Assembly: GCA_028825045.1 (NCBI GenBank)
Contig: JAPKAY010000029.1
Location: 1-48,244 of the forward strand
Reading direction: 5' to 3'
Length of the DNA: 48,244 nucleotides
From: Halioglobus sp.
Lineage (GTDB): Bacteria; Pseudomonadota; Gammaproteobacteria; Pseudomonadales; Halieaceae
Below the pieces are notes generated by a model. The model was not told the DNA's origin. It did not search any database and was given only the letters and a program-made list of their open reading frames with translations. Position numbers and translations under genes: made by a program. Of this stretch, positions 19,452 to 28,302 are shown in pieces (position 1 is the first letter of the stretch; each line of letters starts with the position of its first letter).

Positions 19452-20195
19452 TTACCCCATATGCATGCCGCCATTTATATGGACAGTTTCACCTGTAATA
19501 TAGCCTGCCAAATCGCTACATAAAAAGCTGACAAGTGCCGCGATCTCGTCGGGAGATCCGAGTCTCCCCAGCGGTATTTGCTGCTGTAGGAGTTCTCGCT
19601 GATCATCCGGCAATTCACGTGTCATATCGGTGTCGATAAATCCCGGCGCTACACAGTTCACTGTTACAGAGCGTGAGCCCAGCTCCCGGGCAAGCGCTCT
19701 GGAGAACCCCTCGGCGCCCGCCTTGCTGGCGGCATAATTGCTCTGGCCGCTATTTCCCATGGAACCAACCACCGATGTGATATTCACAATACGGCCCCAA
19801 CGTGCCTTGGTCATACCCCGCAGACAGGCCTTGGACACACGGTAGAGCGCACTGAGGTTGGTGTTGATAACGTCCTGCCATTCCTCGTCTTTCATGCGCA
19901 TCAAAAGATTATCTCTGGTGATGCCTGCATTGTTAATCAACACCGCAGGCGCGCCAAATCTGCCGCCTATCGCCTTTACTACTTCAGTAACGCTGCCTTG
20001 ATCGGCAACGTTCAATCGCATACCACAACCTGCATTACCTGATTCGGCCAGATAGGCAGAAATATTCTCTGCACCACTGTCGCTTGTTGCCGTTCCTACG
20101 ACGGTAAAATTGTCTGCCGCCAATGATCGCGCTATCGCTTTACCGATACCGCGACTGGCACCAGTTACGAGACACACCTTTGCTTGATCGGACAT
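19452..20195 (-). CDS. fabG: 3-oxoacyl-[acyl-carrier-protein] reductase
   Basis: A NADPH-dependent reductase of the fatty-acid cycle and short-chain dehydrogenase family, with 247 residues from the ATG at 20195. The cofactor motif is TGASRGIGKAIA at 11-22, the NNAG segment is at 87-90, and the catalytic Ser140, Tyr153 and Lys157 are all present. The frame extends 25 codons upstream into fabD, but the chosen start gives the family N-terminus and has GAGAGG upstream. It starts 17 bases after fabD ends. Confidence 0.96.
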   Translation of the reverse strand: MSDQAKVCLVTGASRGIGKAIARSLAADNFTVVGTATSDSGAENISAYLAESGNAGCGMRLNVADQGSVTEVVKAIGGRFGAPAVLINNAGITRDNLLMRMKDEEWQDVINTNLSALYRVSKACLRGMTKARWGRIVNITSVVGSMGNSGQSNYAASKAGAEGFSRALARELGSRSVTVNCVAPGFIDTDMTRELPDDQRELLQQQIPLGRLGSPDEIAALVSFLCSDLAGYITGETVHINGGMHMG

Positions 20196-20212
20196 ACGCA
20201 ATCCTCTCCAGA

Positions 20213-21160
20213 TTATTTTAGTGTCGCTACTGCCTCTAGCAAGGCTTCGGGCTCTTCCAGTGAGTAGCACTTCAAAGATTTGTCGATTCGACGGTTGAGT
20301 CCACTCAAAACTTTACCAGGCCCACATTCGACTAAATGGTTCACTCCAGAGTCGATGATTGCCTGAATACAAGAGGTCCATTTGACGGGGCTGTATATCT
20401 GTTCAATTAGCAGGTGGCGTATCTGTTCCGGGTCCGAATGCACCTCCGCGTGTACGTTAAGCACTACAGGCACTCGGGGGACTGAAAATGAAATATCGGC
20501 CATTGCCTGGGCAAGCCTCTCGCCGGCTGGTTTCATAAGCGACGTATGAAATGGCGCGCTTACCGGTAAGGGCATAGCTCTTTTCGCCCCACTTTCTTTG
20601 AGTTTGCCTGTTGCAAGCTCCACTGCAGAGGTGTCTCCGGCAATGACCACCTGGCCGGGTGAATTGAAATTCACCGCCGCAACAACCCCCTCACCACCGC
20701 GGGTAACCTCATCGCAGATACTCACAATTGCGCTATCATCCAACCCGATAATTGCCGCCATAGCACCCTGTCCGACGGGAACTGCAGTCTGCATATACTC
20801 ACCGCGCTTTCGCACCAGACGCACCGCGTCATTGAAATCCAGGACACCGGCACAAACCAGCGCAGAGAATTCCCCCAGGCTGTGCCCAGCCATAATGCTC
20901 GGAAAAGTGCCTGACTCCTCAGCCCAAGCGCGCCACAAAGCAACGCTGCAGGTTAACAGCACTGGCTGAGTAGTTTCTGTAAGGTTCAATGCCTCCTGCG
21001 GTCCGCCTTGCACCAGAGACCACATGTCATAGCCAACAGCCTGCGATGCTTCGGAAAAAGTGTCGCGCACCGCCGCGAACCTCTCGTAAGCCGCGCCCAG
21101 CATTCCTACCTGTTGCGCGCCCTGCCCGGGGAAAAGAAATGCAATAGAGATGTCTGGCAT
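20213..21160 (-). CDS. fabD: Malonyl-CoA:ACP transacylase
   Basis: Loads malonyl groups onto ACP. It has 315 residues. The N-terminus FLFPGQGAQQVGM, the nucleophile Ser94 in AGHSLGEFSAL and His205 in APFHTSLM match the family. A ribosome site AGGAG precedes the start. It is the first fab gene here. Upstream is a 300-base gap with a terminator instead of plsX/fabH, so fabD-fabG probably starts from a promoter in that gap. Confidence 0.96.
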   Translation of the reverse strand: MPDISIAFLFPGQGAQQVGMLGAAYERFAAVRDTFSEASQAVGYDMWSLVQGGPQEALNLTETTQPVLLTCSVALWRAWAEESGTFPSIMAGHSLGEFSALVCAGVLDFNDAVRLVRKRGEYMQTAVPVGQGAMAAIIGLDDSAIVSICDEVTRGGEGVVAAVNFNSPGQVVIAGDTSAVELATGKLKESGAKRAMPLPVSAPFHTSLMKPAGERLAQAMADISFSVPRVPVVLNVHAEVHSDPEQIRHLLIEQIYSPVKWTSCIQAIIDSGVNHLVECGPGKVLSGLNRRIDKSLKCYSLEEPEALLEAVATLK

Positions 21161-21461
21161 TCACTGACTCCTAATAGGTTTCCATCGAGTAACGCATTGC
21201 GACACTCCGAGTTAGCTAAACGCTATTTGGTAAGACAAGCAAACAAAAAGCCTTTGAGAGCAGACTGTCAAAGGTGCTTGGACACGCCAATTTTGAAGTA
21301 TGAAGAGAGCTGGTTTTACAATGAGGGGCATCAGCTTTTGACGGTCGTTATGACCGGGCTGGAGGTATGCTTGCGGGGAGTAAGGCCCCGCAATTTGAAG
21401 CGAACAAGCAAACGAGTGATCGATAACAATGCAGACCACCAATCGACTGAATTAGGGTGTA
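21161..21461 (-). other. Structured non-coding gap between rpmF and fabD where plsX/fabH would be expected
   Basis: No plausible gene is seen on the minus strand in these 301 bases. The plus-strand frame covering part of it is antisense and continues through rpmF, so it is not credible. The gap holds a perfect 8-base-pair hairpin TTGCGGGG/CCCCGCAA (21371-21393), a smaller hairpin CGGTC/GACCG (21342-21356) and a T-tailed terminator (21244-21274). The promoter for fabD probably lies between the terminator and 21161. Confidence 0.6.
21244..21274 (-). terminator. Probable terminator of the yceD-rpmF transcript
   Basis: On the minus strand CCTTTGA and TCAAAGG form a 7-base-pair stem around a 10-base loop and are followed by CTTTTTG. 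It lies about 190 bases past the rpmF stop and before fabD, indicating that rpmF and the fab genes are at least partly separate transcripts. Confidence 0.65.
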
Positions 21462-21644
21462 TCAGTCTTCGCTACCTGCATCAATCACCTTCTTTCCGCG
21501 ATAAAATCCATCGGCAGTCACATGGTGACGACGATGCGTTTCACCCGAAGTCTGATCTACCGACAATGTGGATCCAGACAGCGCATCGTGGGAGCGGCGC
21601 ATCCCGCGACGGGACCGTGTCTTCTTACTTTTCTGAACAGCCAT
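21462..21644 (-). CDS. rpmF: 50S ribosomal protein L32
   Basis: A basic 60-residue ribosomal protein. The N-terminus [22 protein letters not shown] is the family signature, and [21 protein letters not shown] follows. The ribosome site TAGGAG precedes the ATG. It lies 11 bases downstream of yceD, the usual pairing. Confidence 0.96.
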   Translation of the reverse strand: MAVQKSKKTRSRRGMRRSHDALSGSTLSVDQTSGETHRRHHVTADGFYRGKKVIDAGSED

Positions 21645-21655
21645 GGCAATTACTC

Positions 21656-22189
21656 CTAGTGTTTCTCGCCGGGCTTTAACTGCCTCAGCACATTAAACGG
21701 GTTAGGCCTACCGTCTCCCGAGTCATCAACTGAAACGGGGTCAGAGAATGCCTCAATTCTCTTCTTACAATCTTCGGTATCGTGGTAGCTGAACTGCGGT
21801 GTCGCCAAGATCAGTTCTTCTTCTACCAAATTCCATAAATTACAACTCTGCTCATCAACAATGAGCGGCTCCAGGTATCGGGGCAAATGCGCAGCCTGTT
21901 CATCTGTCCACACGACCGCCAGAGTATTTTTACAGGACACCTGCTCCGGCAGAGGATCCAGGCATCGCTGGCAGGTCACTACAAATTCCGCCCTAACGGA
22001 TACTTCAATCAGATGCCTATTTTCCTCATCCCGATCAAAGGACAAATCAACCGAAATCAGCCCGTGATTTTCTGCTAAAAGACTCCGGAAACGCAGTAAA
22101 TCAAATGGGTTGATGACCCCGCTGATACTCAAGCCTCGCACCGCGGCCTTGCGTACATCCAGCATGGTCGGTAGGGGCTCAAATGTCAT
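21656..22189 (-). CDS. yceD: YceD family protein (DUF177, 23S rRNA accumulation protein)
   Basis: A 177-residue protein matching the DUF177/YceD family, linked in E. coli to accumulation of 23S rRNA and invariably near rpmF. Conserved cysteines occur in [11 protein letters not shown] near residue 80, and the C-terminal part has [19 protein letters not shown] near-consensus promoter sits so close to the ATG that the predicted transcript has almost no leader (see the promoter at 22198-22226). A later start at the Met9 codon is possible but also lacks a ribosome site. Confidence 0.9.
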   Translation of the reverse strand: MTFEPLPTMLDVRKAAVRGLSISGVINPFDLLRFRSLLAENHGLISVDLSFDRDEENRHLIEVSVRAEFVVTCQRCLDPLPEQVSCKNTLAVVWTDEQAAHLPRYLEPLIVDEQSCNLWNLVEEELILATPQFSYHDTEDCKKRIEAFSDPVSVDDSGDGRPNPFNVLRQLKPGEKH

Positions 22190-22197
22190 AGGCGCGC

Positions 22198-22226
22198 ATC
22201 ATAGGTGCGGATTGCCCTTTTGTCAA
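22198..22226 (-). promoter_or_regulatory. Strong sigma-70-like promoter for yceD-rpmF
   Basis: On the minus strand a perfect TTGACA (22226-22221) is separated by exactly 17 bases from TATGAT (22203-22198). The expected transcription start, about seven bases downstream, falls near 22191, only two or three bases before the yceD ATG at 22189. The near-consensus match suggests high transcription, as expected for a ribosomal-protein operon. Confidence 0.75.
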
Positions 22227-22282
22227 AAAAATCTTTAGAATACAAACAGTTCACGATTTTAAGAGGGTCGTTTATCCGACAT

Positions 22283-22864
22283 ATGGACATCATCCTGGCA
22301 TCGACATCGCCCTACCGACGCAAGCTACTAGAGCGCTTACAAATAGACTTTCGTTGTATGGCACCGCAAACGGACGAATCACCTCGACCCAAGGAGGCAC
22401 CTGACGCCCTAGCTCAACGCCTCGCTATTGCTAAAGCGAGCGAGATCGCAACCCGCCACCCCGGCTCGGTGGTGATCGGTAGCGATCAGGTCGCCTCTGT
22501 TGATGGGCATATCCTAGGCAAGCCCGGCGGCTTTGAACCCGCGGCAAAGCAATTGAGGGCTTGCTCCGCCCGGAAAGTCCAATTTTTTACCGCAGTGTCC
22601 TTGGTATGCCTGCACGCGGACCATGAGCGAGTGCATGTGGAACCTTTCAGCGTGGTCTTCCGTGAGCTGCAGGAAGCCGAGATAGCGAACTACTTGCACC
22701 GGGATCAACCTTACGATTGCGCCGGGAGTTTCAAAGTTGAAAGCCTGGGTATCGCTCTGTTTGAGCGATTGGCAGGCAATGACCCGACGAGCCTGGAAGG
22801 GTTGCCCCTAATCGCGCTAACGTCGTTACTGCGCGAAATCGGCGTGGATGCCTTAGCGGAATAA
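22283..22864 (+). CDS. Maf-family nucleoside triphosphate pyrophosphatase, YceF (m7GTP) type
   Basis: Hydrolyses non-canonical nucleotides; the YceF subfamily prefers 7-methyl-GTP. It has 193 residues from the ATG at 22283, whose N-terminus MDIILASTSPYRRKLLERL matches the Maf signature. GSDQVASVDG near residue 70, the HCAGSFK-like DCAGSFKVESLGIALFERL and GLPLIALTSLLRE are close to YceF. The frame runs further upstream, but that extension is not family-like. It is divergent from yceD, as in many gammaproteobacteria. Confidence 0.92.
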   Translation: MDIILASTSPYRRKLLERLQIDFRCMAPQTDESPRPKEAPDALAQRLAIAKASEIATRHPGSVVIGSDQVASVDGHILGKPGGFEPAAKQLRACSARKVQFFTAVSLVCLHADHERVHVEPFSVVFRELQEAEIANYLHRDQPYDCAGSFKVESLGIALFERLAGNDPTSLEGLPLIALTSLLREIGVDALAE

Positions 22865-22908
22865 CCCCGACAACTCCCAGAAAATACTATATTAATTATT
22901 TAAAACAA

Positions 22909-23865
22909 TTACTTACGAAGTTTTATTAATGTTTTTTCGAGATTTTCGTCTATCGGAGCCCGCAGCGCAAGCAGTCCTATATCCGGCAATGTAAAGTGTA
23001 AACTAGCGGCATGGAGGAATAATCGTTTCAAACCGATGCGCCCGGCAAAAGCGCTTGATTTTTCGTTACTGTATTTTTCATCTCCCAGTATCGGAAAGCC
23101 CGCGTGGCGCGCGTGCACCCGAATCTGATGAGTTCGGCCGGTAATCGGCTTTGCCTCAACCAGCGTCGCCCCAGGAAAATACTCCAGCACACTAAATTCA
23201 GTGACGGCCTTTTTACCTTCGCGACTGACTCGCACCATGCGCTCCCCGGATTGCAGGACGTTTTTCTCCAGAGGAGCATCTATCATCATTAGCGCTTTCG
23301 GCCACTTACCAGCGACAAGGGCCAGGTAGCGCTTATCAATGTGCTTCTCACGTAATTGTCGATGCAACTCACGCAGAATTACCGCGCGCTTAGCGATCAA
23401 TATGAGCCCCGAAGTGTCACGATCAAGCCGGTGAACCAGTTCCAGGTAGGGCGACTCCGAGCGCATCTGTCGCAGACACTCAATCAAGCCAAAGCTAAGC
23501 CCACTGCCCCCATGAACAGCAAGGCCGGAAGGCTTATCAATAACGAGTAAACTGTCGTCCTCATGGACGACACGACCCGACAGTTCGTTAAATCGCCGCT
23601 GCGGGATGGCCGCCTGCTCGGCGACAGTGGCCTGACGCAGAGGAGGAAGTCGCACCACGTCACCCTCAACCAATCGATAGTCTGCACGCACCCTGCCCTT
23701 ATTAACCCGCACCTCCCCTTTTCGCAGCGCCCGGTGCAGCCGCGAACGCGGCACACCGCGCATTTCTCGCACCAGGTAGTTGTCCAGACGCTGGCCAACG
23801 GAATTTTCATCCACAGTCAGGTGCCGCGTTTGCGGGCCAGAAGTGACATCTGGACTATCGGACAT
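22909..23865 (-). CDS. rluC: 23S rRNA pseudouridine synthase, RluC type
   Basis: Isomerises uridines in 23S rRNA (955/2504/2580 in E. coli). It has 318 residues. An N-terminal S4-like RNA-binding domain (GQRLDNYLVREMRGVPRSRLHRALRKGEVRVN) is followed by the synthase domain. The catalytic Asp148 lies in HRLDRDTSG, and KPITGRTHQIRVHARHAGFPILGD is typical. The divergent position next to rne is the same as in E. coli, which supports RluC over RluD. Confidence 0.93.
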   Translation of the reverse strand: MSDSPDVTSGPQTRHLTVDENSVGQRLDNYLVREMRGVPRSRLHRALRKGEVRVNKGRVRADYRLVEGDVVRLPPLRQATVAEQAAIPQRRFNELSGRVVHEDDSLLVIDKPSGLAVHGGSGLSFGLIECLRQMRSESPYLELVHRLDRDTSGLILIAKRAVILRELHRQLREKHIDKRYLALVAGKWPKALMMIDAPLEKNVLQSGERMVRVSREGKKAVTEFSVLEYFPGATLVEAKPITGRTHQIRVHARHAGFPILGDEKYSNEKSSAFAGRIGLKRLFLHAASLHFTLPDIGLLALRAPIDENLEKTLIKLRK

Positions 23866-24422
23866 AAACCATGCAAATCATGTCATTTCTCCGTATACAC
23901 TGGTATAATCACACCGTGGTTTCACCGGTCTGACAACAAAATAAGGCCTCGGTGGTAACGATTCACTGGCGATTGATTGGTCCTGCGCAATAAGACGCAT
24001 GGTACCGCCAGCTCAGCCACATACACCAAACGGATGTCGACATGTTGGCAGCGCGGGCGGAACAAGCCACGCAAATGAAGGCCACGTCGGCAATATGATG
24101 AACCGAGCAGCGTTTACTGCCGGGACACAGAATCAGTAATAAAGAACTACCAGCGTCGTCGCAGGCCACACGTGCTGCGACACTAGCAAAAAGGCGGAGA
24201 CAGTACCACTGTACTTTCCCGACTGACGTTGTTCCAGCCACTCAGAAAATGGTGGTTGACGTTAACATGACACCCGGACGCCGCGATAAAGTTGTTAAAT
24301 GCGTTCGGTGAACGTCTAAAAGTCTTTAGATTATTAGACGATTGCTACTGTTAACCGACCCCGTGTCGGCTTTATAACTGAACTTCTGACCCGCCAGCCT
24401 GCTGTCAAAAGGCAACGGCACT
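23866..24422 (+). other. 557-base rluC-rne intergenic region, probable long rne leader
   Basis: No convincing gene is seen in this stretch. It separates divergent rluC and rne. E. coli rne also has a long 5' untranslated region through which RNase E controls its own mRNA. Near the 3' end there are small hairpins such as GTCT...AGAC around 24321-24340 and CCGAC-CCCGT-GTCGG around 24356-24370. Conservation with the E. coli leader was not assessed. Confidence 0.5.
23881..23909 (+). promoter_or_regulatory. rne: Candidate rne promoter with extended -10
   Basis: TGGTATAAT at 23901-23909 is a perfect TATAAT preceded by the TGn extension, which can compensate for the poor -35 sequence. If used, transcription would start near 23916 and give a leader of about 500 bases before the rne ATG at 24423. 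Confidence 0.55.
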
Positions 24423-27173
24423 ATGAAAAAAATGTTAATTAATGCAACTCAACCCGAAGAGTTGCGCGTAGCACTGGTCGATGGGCAACGCCTGTATGAC
24501 CTCGATATCGAAAACCGCACCCGCGTACAGAAAAAAGCCAGCATCTTCGTGGGCAAGATCACCCGCGTAGAACCCAGTCTTGAAGCCGCATTTGTCGACT
24601 TTGGAGCAGACCGCCACGGCTTCCTGCCACTCAAGGAAATTGCGCGAGAATACTTCTACCGCAAACCTCCGGGTGGCGACGGGCGTATCAAAATCAAGGA
24701 AGTTGTCAAAGAAGGCACGCAGGTCATTGTCCAGGTAGACAAGGAAGAGCGCGGCAACAAAGGCGCCGCTCTCACTACCTTCATTAGCCTCGCTGGTCGG
24801 TACATGGTGCTGATGCCAAACAACCCTCGAGCCGGGGGAATTTCACGCCGCATCGAAGGTGACGATCGCTCAGAATTGAAAGCAGCACTCAGTGCGCTGG
24901 AAATTCCTGAGGGAATGGGTGTCATCATCCGCACAGCTGGCGTAGGTAGAGCCGCTGAGGAGCTTCAGTGGGATTTGAATTACCTGCTGCAGCTCTGGGA
25001 ATCTATCGCCACTGCTTCCCAGAAGGCCAAACCTAAGGATTTATTATTCCAGGAAAGTAACGTCATTATTCGCGCGGTCCGCGACTACCTGCGCGATGAT
25101 ATTGGTCAAGTGCTCATTGATTCACCCGAAGCGCATAAAGAGGCGTGCGAATTCGTTGAGCAGGTTATGCCTCAGTACACCTCTCGCATACAGATCTACG
25201 ATGACAACATTCCATTGTTCAACCGATTTCAAATTGAGAGCCAGATTGAGACCGCGTTCCAGCGGGAAGTCACATTGCCCTCAGGCGGTGCGATCGTAAT
25301 CGATCCAACTGAGGCGCTAATCTCTATCGATATCAACTCCGCCCGAGCGACCCGTGGCAGTGATATCGAGGAAACTGCCTTGAACACCAATCTGGAAGCC
25401 GCTGATGAAGTTGCCCGGCAACTGCGATTGCGCGATATGGGCGGGCTCGTCGTCATCGATTTCATCGACATGCTGGCACCACGAAACCAGCGTGCCGTAG
25501 AAAACCGTATGCGCGATGCGCTGAATATTGACCGCGCCCGGGTACAAGTCGGCCGGATCTCGCGCTTTGGCCTACTGGAAATGTCCCGACAGCGCCTGCG
25601 ACCGTCGCTGGGAGAAACGAGCGCAATCGTCTGCCCTCGCTGTACTGGGCAGGGAAGTATTCGCGACACCAAGTCTCTGGCACTGTCCATCCTCCGGTTA
25701 TTGGAAGAGGAAGCGATAAAAGAACGGAGCTTAGAAGTACGGGCTATTGTGCCGGTAGATGTTGCCGCATACCTTCTGAATGAAAAACGCGCCGCGCTCA
25801 GTGAAATTGAACAGGCAACCAAAGCACGTATGCTGGTGATACCCAATCCCAATTTGGAAACACCACACTTTGAGGTTCAGCGCCTGCGCGATGATGAGGT
25901 AGATGGCGAGCAAGAGGTCAGCTACGCAGTAGATATTGCGGTGCCCGACACCGATTTTATCAGTGACAGTCATTCAGCTGACATCCCTGTGCAGCAGGCT
26001 GCGGTGCAGGGCGTCAGCCCCAAAGCGCGCACCGCAAAACCCGCTAGTGCCGCTCCAGCTCAAACTACGGCCGATAGCCACACGCAGAAACAAAAGCAAC
26101 GCCGGAAATCGACGAGCGCTCCAAAGGGAGTTTTCTCCCGAATTATGTCAGCCTTGGTTGGCAGTGGATCTACGGCCAAAACTGAAGCCCCCAAAGCCAA
26201 GGCGTCTGAGCGCCCGGCGGCGAAGCGTCAGTCGCCACCCTCAAGCAATCAGCCTTCTGGCAATCGCAACCGAAACAGTCGCCGCGGTGGGGGCCAGGGT
26301 AACTCCTCGACCCGGGCTCAAGAAAGGAGCACTACAGGAAGTCGCGATAAGGATGCCGGCAGCAGTGGCCGAGGCCAGCAGAAGCGCGAAAGTACCAGAG
26401 ACTCATCGCGAACGGGAAACGAGAGGCCGCGCCGCGCTGATCGCGACAACAGACGTCGTAAACCCGACGAGACTGTGGCCACTGCAGAGGTCAAGCAAGA
26501 GCAGGATGGTGTCGAAGCCACGAATGCTCAATCCAAACCGCGCAAGCGTCCGAGCGACCAGAAACGTGGTGCGCCGCAACGACGTCGTCGAAATCGGGGC
26601 CGCACACCCGAGTCGGAGACTGTTGAAGCGGCAGATGCGGGCATCTCAAATGCACCCGAAGGCATTAACCACCCTGCCCCTGAGGATACGGCTACACAAT
26701 CCAACATCAACCCAGCAGGTGGGGATCCACTGGTTGCTGCTAAAGAAACCCTGAATTCACCTGAGCCTTCATCAGCATTAACCAGCACGGTGTCGGAAGT
26801 TGCAGCGCCAGCAATAGAGCTAGAAGTCGCTGCCACAAATGACGCGCCAGCTGAGGTAACCGCCAAAATTGAAGCCGTTACTCCCGATACAATGAAGCCC
26901 AAGGCACCAGTGGATGCTTCAGAAGTTGAAGACGCGAAGCAGGAAGTTGAAACCCAAAGCACAGATGGACTCACCGTTGAGGGCCGAGGCGTTAACGACC
27001 CCAGAGTAGAGTCACAGCCGGTGGAAATGGTGAAAACAACAACTTCCCACCCTACGTTGTTTGGCGAGCACACCGCTCCACCAGCCAGCGTCAGCGACCG
27101 TAAAGTTCCGCGGGTCAGTAACGACCCCCGCGGACCTCGAACTAAAGCGGAAACCACGCAGGCCGCAAGTTAA
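24423..27173 (+). CDS. rne: Ribonuclease E
   Basis: The essential endoribonuclease for mRNA decay and rRNA/tRNA processing. It has 916 residues. The N-terminus [21 protein letters not shown] and S1 domain ([19 protein letters not shown]) lead into the catalytic region. Magnesium ligands Asp303 and Asp346 and the zinc-link cysteines Cys404 and Cys407 (CPRC) fall at the same numbers as in E. coli. From about residue 530 the protein is low-complexity: an Arg/Ser/Gly-rich basic stretch around 590-710, then an acidic Ala/Glu/Val-rich tail. This is the expected scaffold for degradosome and RNA contacts. Confidence 0.97.
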   Translation: MKKMLINATQPEELRVALVDGQRLYDLDIENRTRVQKKASIFVGKITRVEPSLEAAFVDFGADRHGFLPLKEIAREYFYRKPPGGDGRIKIKEVVKEGTQVIVQVDKEERGNKGAALTTFISLAGRYMVLMPNNPRAGGISRRIEGDDRSELKAALSALEIPEGMGVIIRTAGVGRAAEELQWDLNYLLQLWESIATASQKAKPKDLLFQESNVIIRAVRDYLRDDIGQVLIDSPEAHKEACEFVEQVMPQYTSRIQIYDDNIPLFNRFQIESQIETAFQREVTLPSGGAIVIDPTEALISIDINSARATRGSDIEETALNTNLEAADEVARQLRLRDMGGLVVIDFIDMLAPRNQRAVENRMRDALNIDRARVQVGRISRFGLLEMSRQRLRPSLGETSAIVCPRCTGQGSIRDTKSLALSILRLLEEEAIKERSLEVRAIVPVDVAAYLLNEKRAALSEIEQATKARMLVIPNPNLETPHFEVQRLRDDEVDGEQEVSYAVDIAVPDTDFISDSHSADIPVQQAAVQGVSPKARTAKPASAAPAQTTADSHTQKQKQRRKSTSAPKGVFSRIMSALVGSGSTAKTEAPKAKASERPAAKRQSPPSSNQPSGNRNRNSRRGGGQGNSSTRAQERSTTGSRDKDAGSSGRGQQKRESTRDSSRTGNERPRRADRDNRRRKPDETVATAEVKQEQDGVEATNAQSKPRKRPSDQKRGAPQRRRRNRGRTPESETVEAADAGISNAPEGINHPAPEDTATQSNINPAGGDPLVAAKETLNSPEPSSALTSTVSEVAAPAIELEVAATNDAPAEVTAKIEAVTPDTMKPKAPVDASEVEDAKQEVETQSTDGLTVEGRGVNDPRVESQPVEMVKTTTSHPTLFGEHTAPPASVSDRKVPRVSNDPRGPRTKAETTQAAS

Positions 27174-27223
27174 GCTTACGTGTGCGTCTGCAAGGGGATG
27201 CACAGAGGCTCGGTTGTGGCCTC

Positions 27224-27251
27224 TTGTGTCCAATGTTCATAACGGTATAAT
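27224..27251 (+). promoter_or_regulatory. Promoter of tRNA-Ser
   Basis: TTGTGT (27224-27229), a 16-base spacer and a perfect TATAAT (27246-27251) precede the tRNA by about 50 bases. The following CCCGCTCGC is a GC-rich discriminator region typical of stable-RNA promoters under stringent control. Confidence 0.65.
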
Positions 27252-27301
27252 CCCGCTCGCTTCGTAAGAGACGACGTGAGCGCAGCATCAAACAAGTTTC
27301 C

Positions 27302-27391
27302 GGTGGGCTGGCTGAGTGGTCGAAAGCGGCGGTCTTGAAAACCGTTGAGGGTTTATCCCCTCCTAAGGTTCGAATCCTTAGCCCACCGCCA
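27302..27391 (+). tRNA. tRNA-Ser (anticodon UGA), CCA encoded
   Basis: A 90-base class II tRNA. The acceptor stem GGTGGGC/GCCCACC is followed by discriminator G and encoded CCA. The anticodon arm CGGTCTTGAAAACCG carries TGA, the variable arm is the long TTGAGGGTTTATCCCCTCC, and the T arm is TAAGGTTCGAATCCTTA. It lies between rne and yccA with its own promoter and terminator. Confidence 0.97.
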
Positions 27392-27401
27392 AAATGACGC
27401 A

Positions 27402-27429
27402 GGCCCCAGCCCATCGGGGCCGTGTTTTT
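27402..27429 (+). terminator. Terminator after tRNA-Ser
   Basis: GGCCCC (27402-27407) pairs with GGGGCC (27416-27421) around an 8-base loop, followed by GTGTTTTT. It is placed 11 bases after the tRNA CCA end. Confidence 0.75.
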
Positions 27430-27483
27430 CCACGCACTATCCCGGCATGACTTCAACGAGCCGTATTTTCCGACTTTTTTGAC

Positions 27484-27512
27484 TTGGAATTTGGATAGTT
27501 CGCCCTTATTAT
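27484..27512 (+). promoter_or_regulatory. Candidate promoter for yccA-like gene
   Basis: TTGGAA (27484-27489) and TATTAT (27507-27512) with exactly 17 bases between them lie about 50 bases upstream of the ATG at 27562, downstream of the tRNA-Ser terminator. It is a consensus-based assignment only. Confidence 0.5.
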
Positions 27513-27561
27513 CTGTCTAATGGTTTAACGCACAGTCTGTGCGCTACTGACGGAGTAAGCT

Positions 27562-28236
27562 ATGCAAGACAAAAGTTTATATAGTGCGGGCTCAACCGGC
27601 ATCGAATCGGTCCTGAGCACTAATAAGGTCCTCAAAAATACATACATGCTGTTGGGCGTCACCCTGCTTTTCAGCGCGGTAACCGCTGGTATATCCATGG
27701 CAATGGGCCTCGGTCAAGGTACGGCCTTAATCTTTATGCTTGTGGGTTTCGGATTGCTCTTCGTTGTGAATAAGACAGCGGACAGCAGCAAGGGACTGCT
27801 TGCCATATTCGCATTTACCGGTGTAATGGGCGCCTCGATTGGCCCGATGCTCAACTATTATCTCGCTATGCCTAACGGCCCCTCTCTGGTAATGCAGGCT
27901 CTGGGCGGCACGGCAGTGGTATTTTTTGGTCTCTCGGCCTATGCCCTCACCACACGTAAGGATTTCTCTTATATGGGTGGATTTCTGATGGTTGGCCTGC
28001 TTGTGGCTGTAGTTGCCATGATTGCCAATATATTCCTGGCGATTCCAGCACTGTCACTGACCATCTCTGCAGCCGTCGTAATGATCATGTCCGGGCTGAT
28101 CCTGTATGACACCAGTCGTATCATCAATGGCGGAGAGACCAACTATATTCGCGCCACAGTGTCTTTGTACCTGGATATCTACAACCTCTTCATCCACCTC
28201 CTAAGCCTGCTGAGCTTTTTCAGCGGCGATGATTAA
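27562..28236 (+). CDS. yccA: Bax inhibitor-1 / YccA family inner-membrane protein
   Basis: A 224-residue, very hydrophobic protein with about seven membrane helices, matching the BI-1/YccA family. In E. coli YccA binds and is degraded by FtsH and modulates it. Conserved features include NKVLKNTYMLLGVTLLFSA near residue 23 and the C-terminal GGETNYIRATVSLYLDIYNLFIHLLSLLSF. A ribosome site CGGAG precedes the ATG. Placement upstream of tusDCBE is conserved in several gammaproteobacteria. Confidence 0.92.
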   Translation: MQDKSLYSAGSTGIESVLSTNKVLKNTYMLLGVTLLFSAVTAGISMAMGLGQGTALIFMLVGFGLLFVVNKTADSSKGLLAIFAFTGVMGASIGPMLNYYLAMPNGPSLVMQALGGTAVVFFGLSAYALTTRKDFSYMGGFLMVGLLVAVVAMIANIFLAIPALSLTISAAVVMIMSGLILYDTSRIINGGETNYIRATVSLYLDIYNLFIHLLSLLSFFSGDD

Positions 28237-28255
28237 ACTTTCTATTGAGGTGAAC

Positions 28256-28281
28256 AAACCCCGGCGCTCGCCGGGGTTTTT
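28256..28281 (+). terminator. Terminator after yccA, just ahead of tusD
   Basis: CCCCGGCG and CGCCGGGG form a nearly perfect palindrome (effective stem CCCCGG/CCGGGG, 28259-28276) preceded by AAA and followed by TTTTTCG. Only about 21 bases separate it from the tusD start, leaving no room for an ordinary downstream promoter. Confidence 0.85.
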
Positions 28282-28302
28282 CGTTTCTGGCGGGTATGCC
28301 TC

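Noticed and set aside
21008..21679. A 223-residue plus-strand frame across the fabD-rpmF region
   Set aside because: It is antisense to fabD, rpmF and yceD, which are certain, and has no recognisable domain.
24423..27173. Long alternative frames inside rne, including a 272-residue plus-strand frame at 25936-26754 and a 207-residue minus frame at 25229-25852
   Set aside because: They are shadows of the real gene, caused by its GC-rich, low-complexity C-terminal coding sequence; composition is Arg/Ser-rich without family features.
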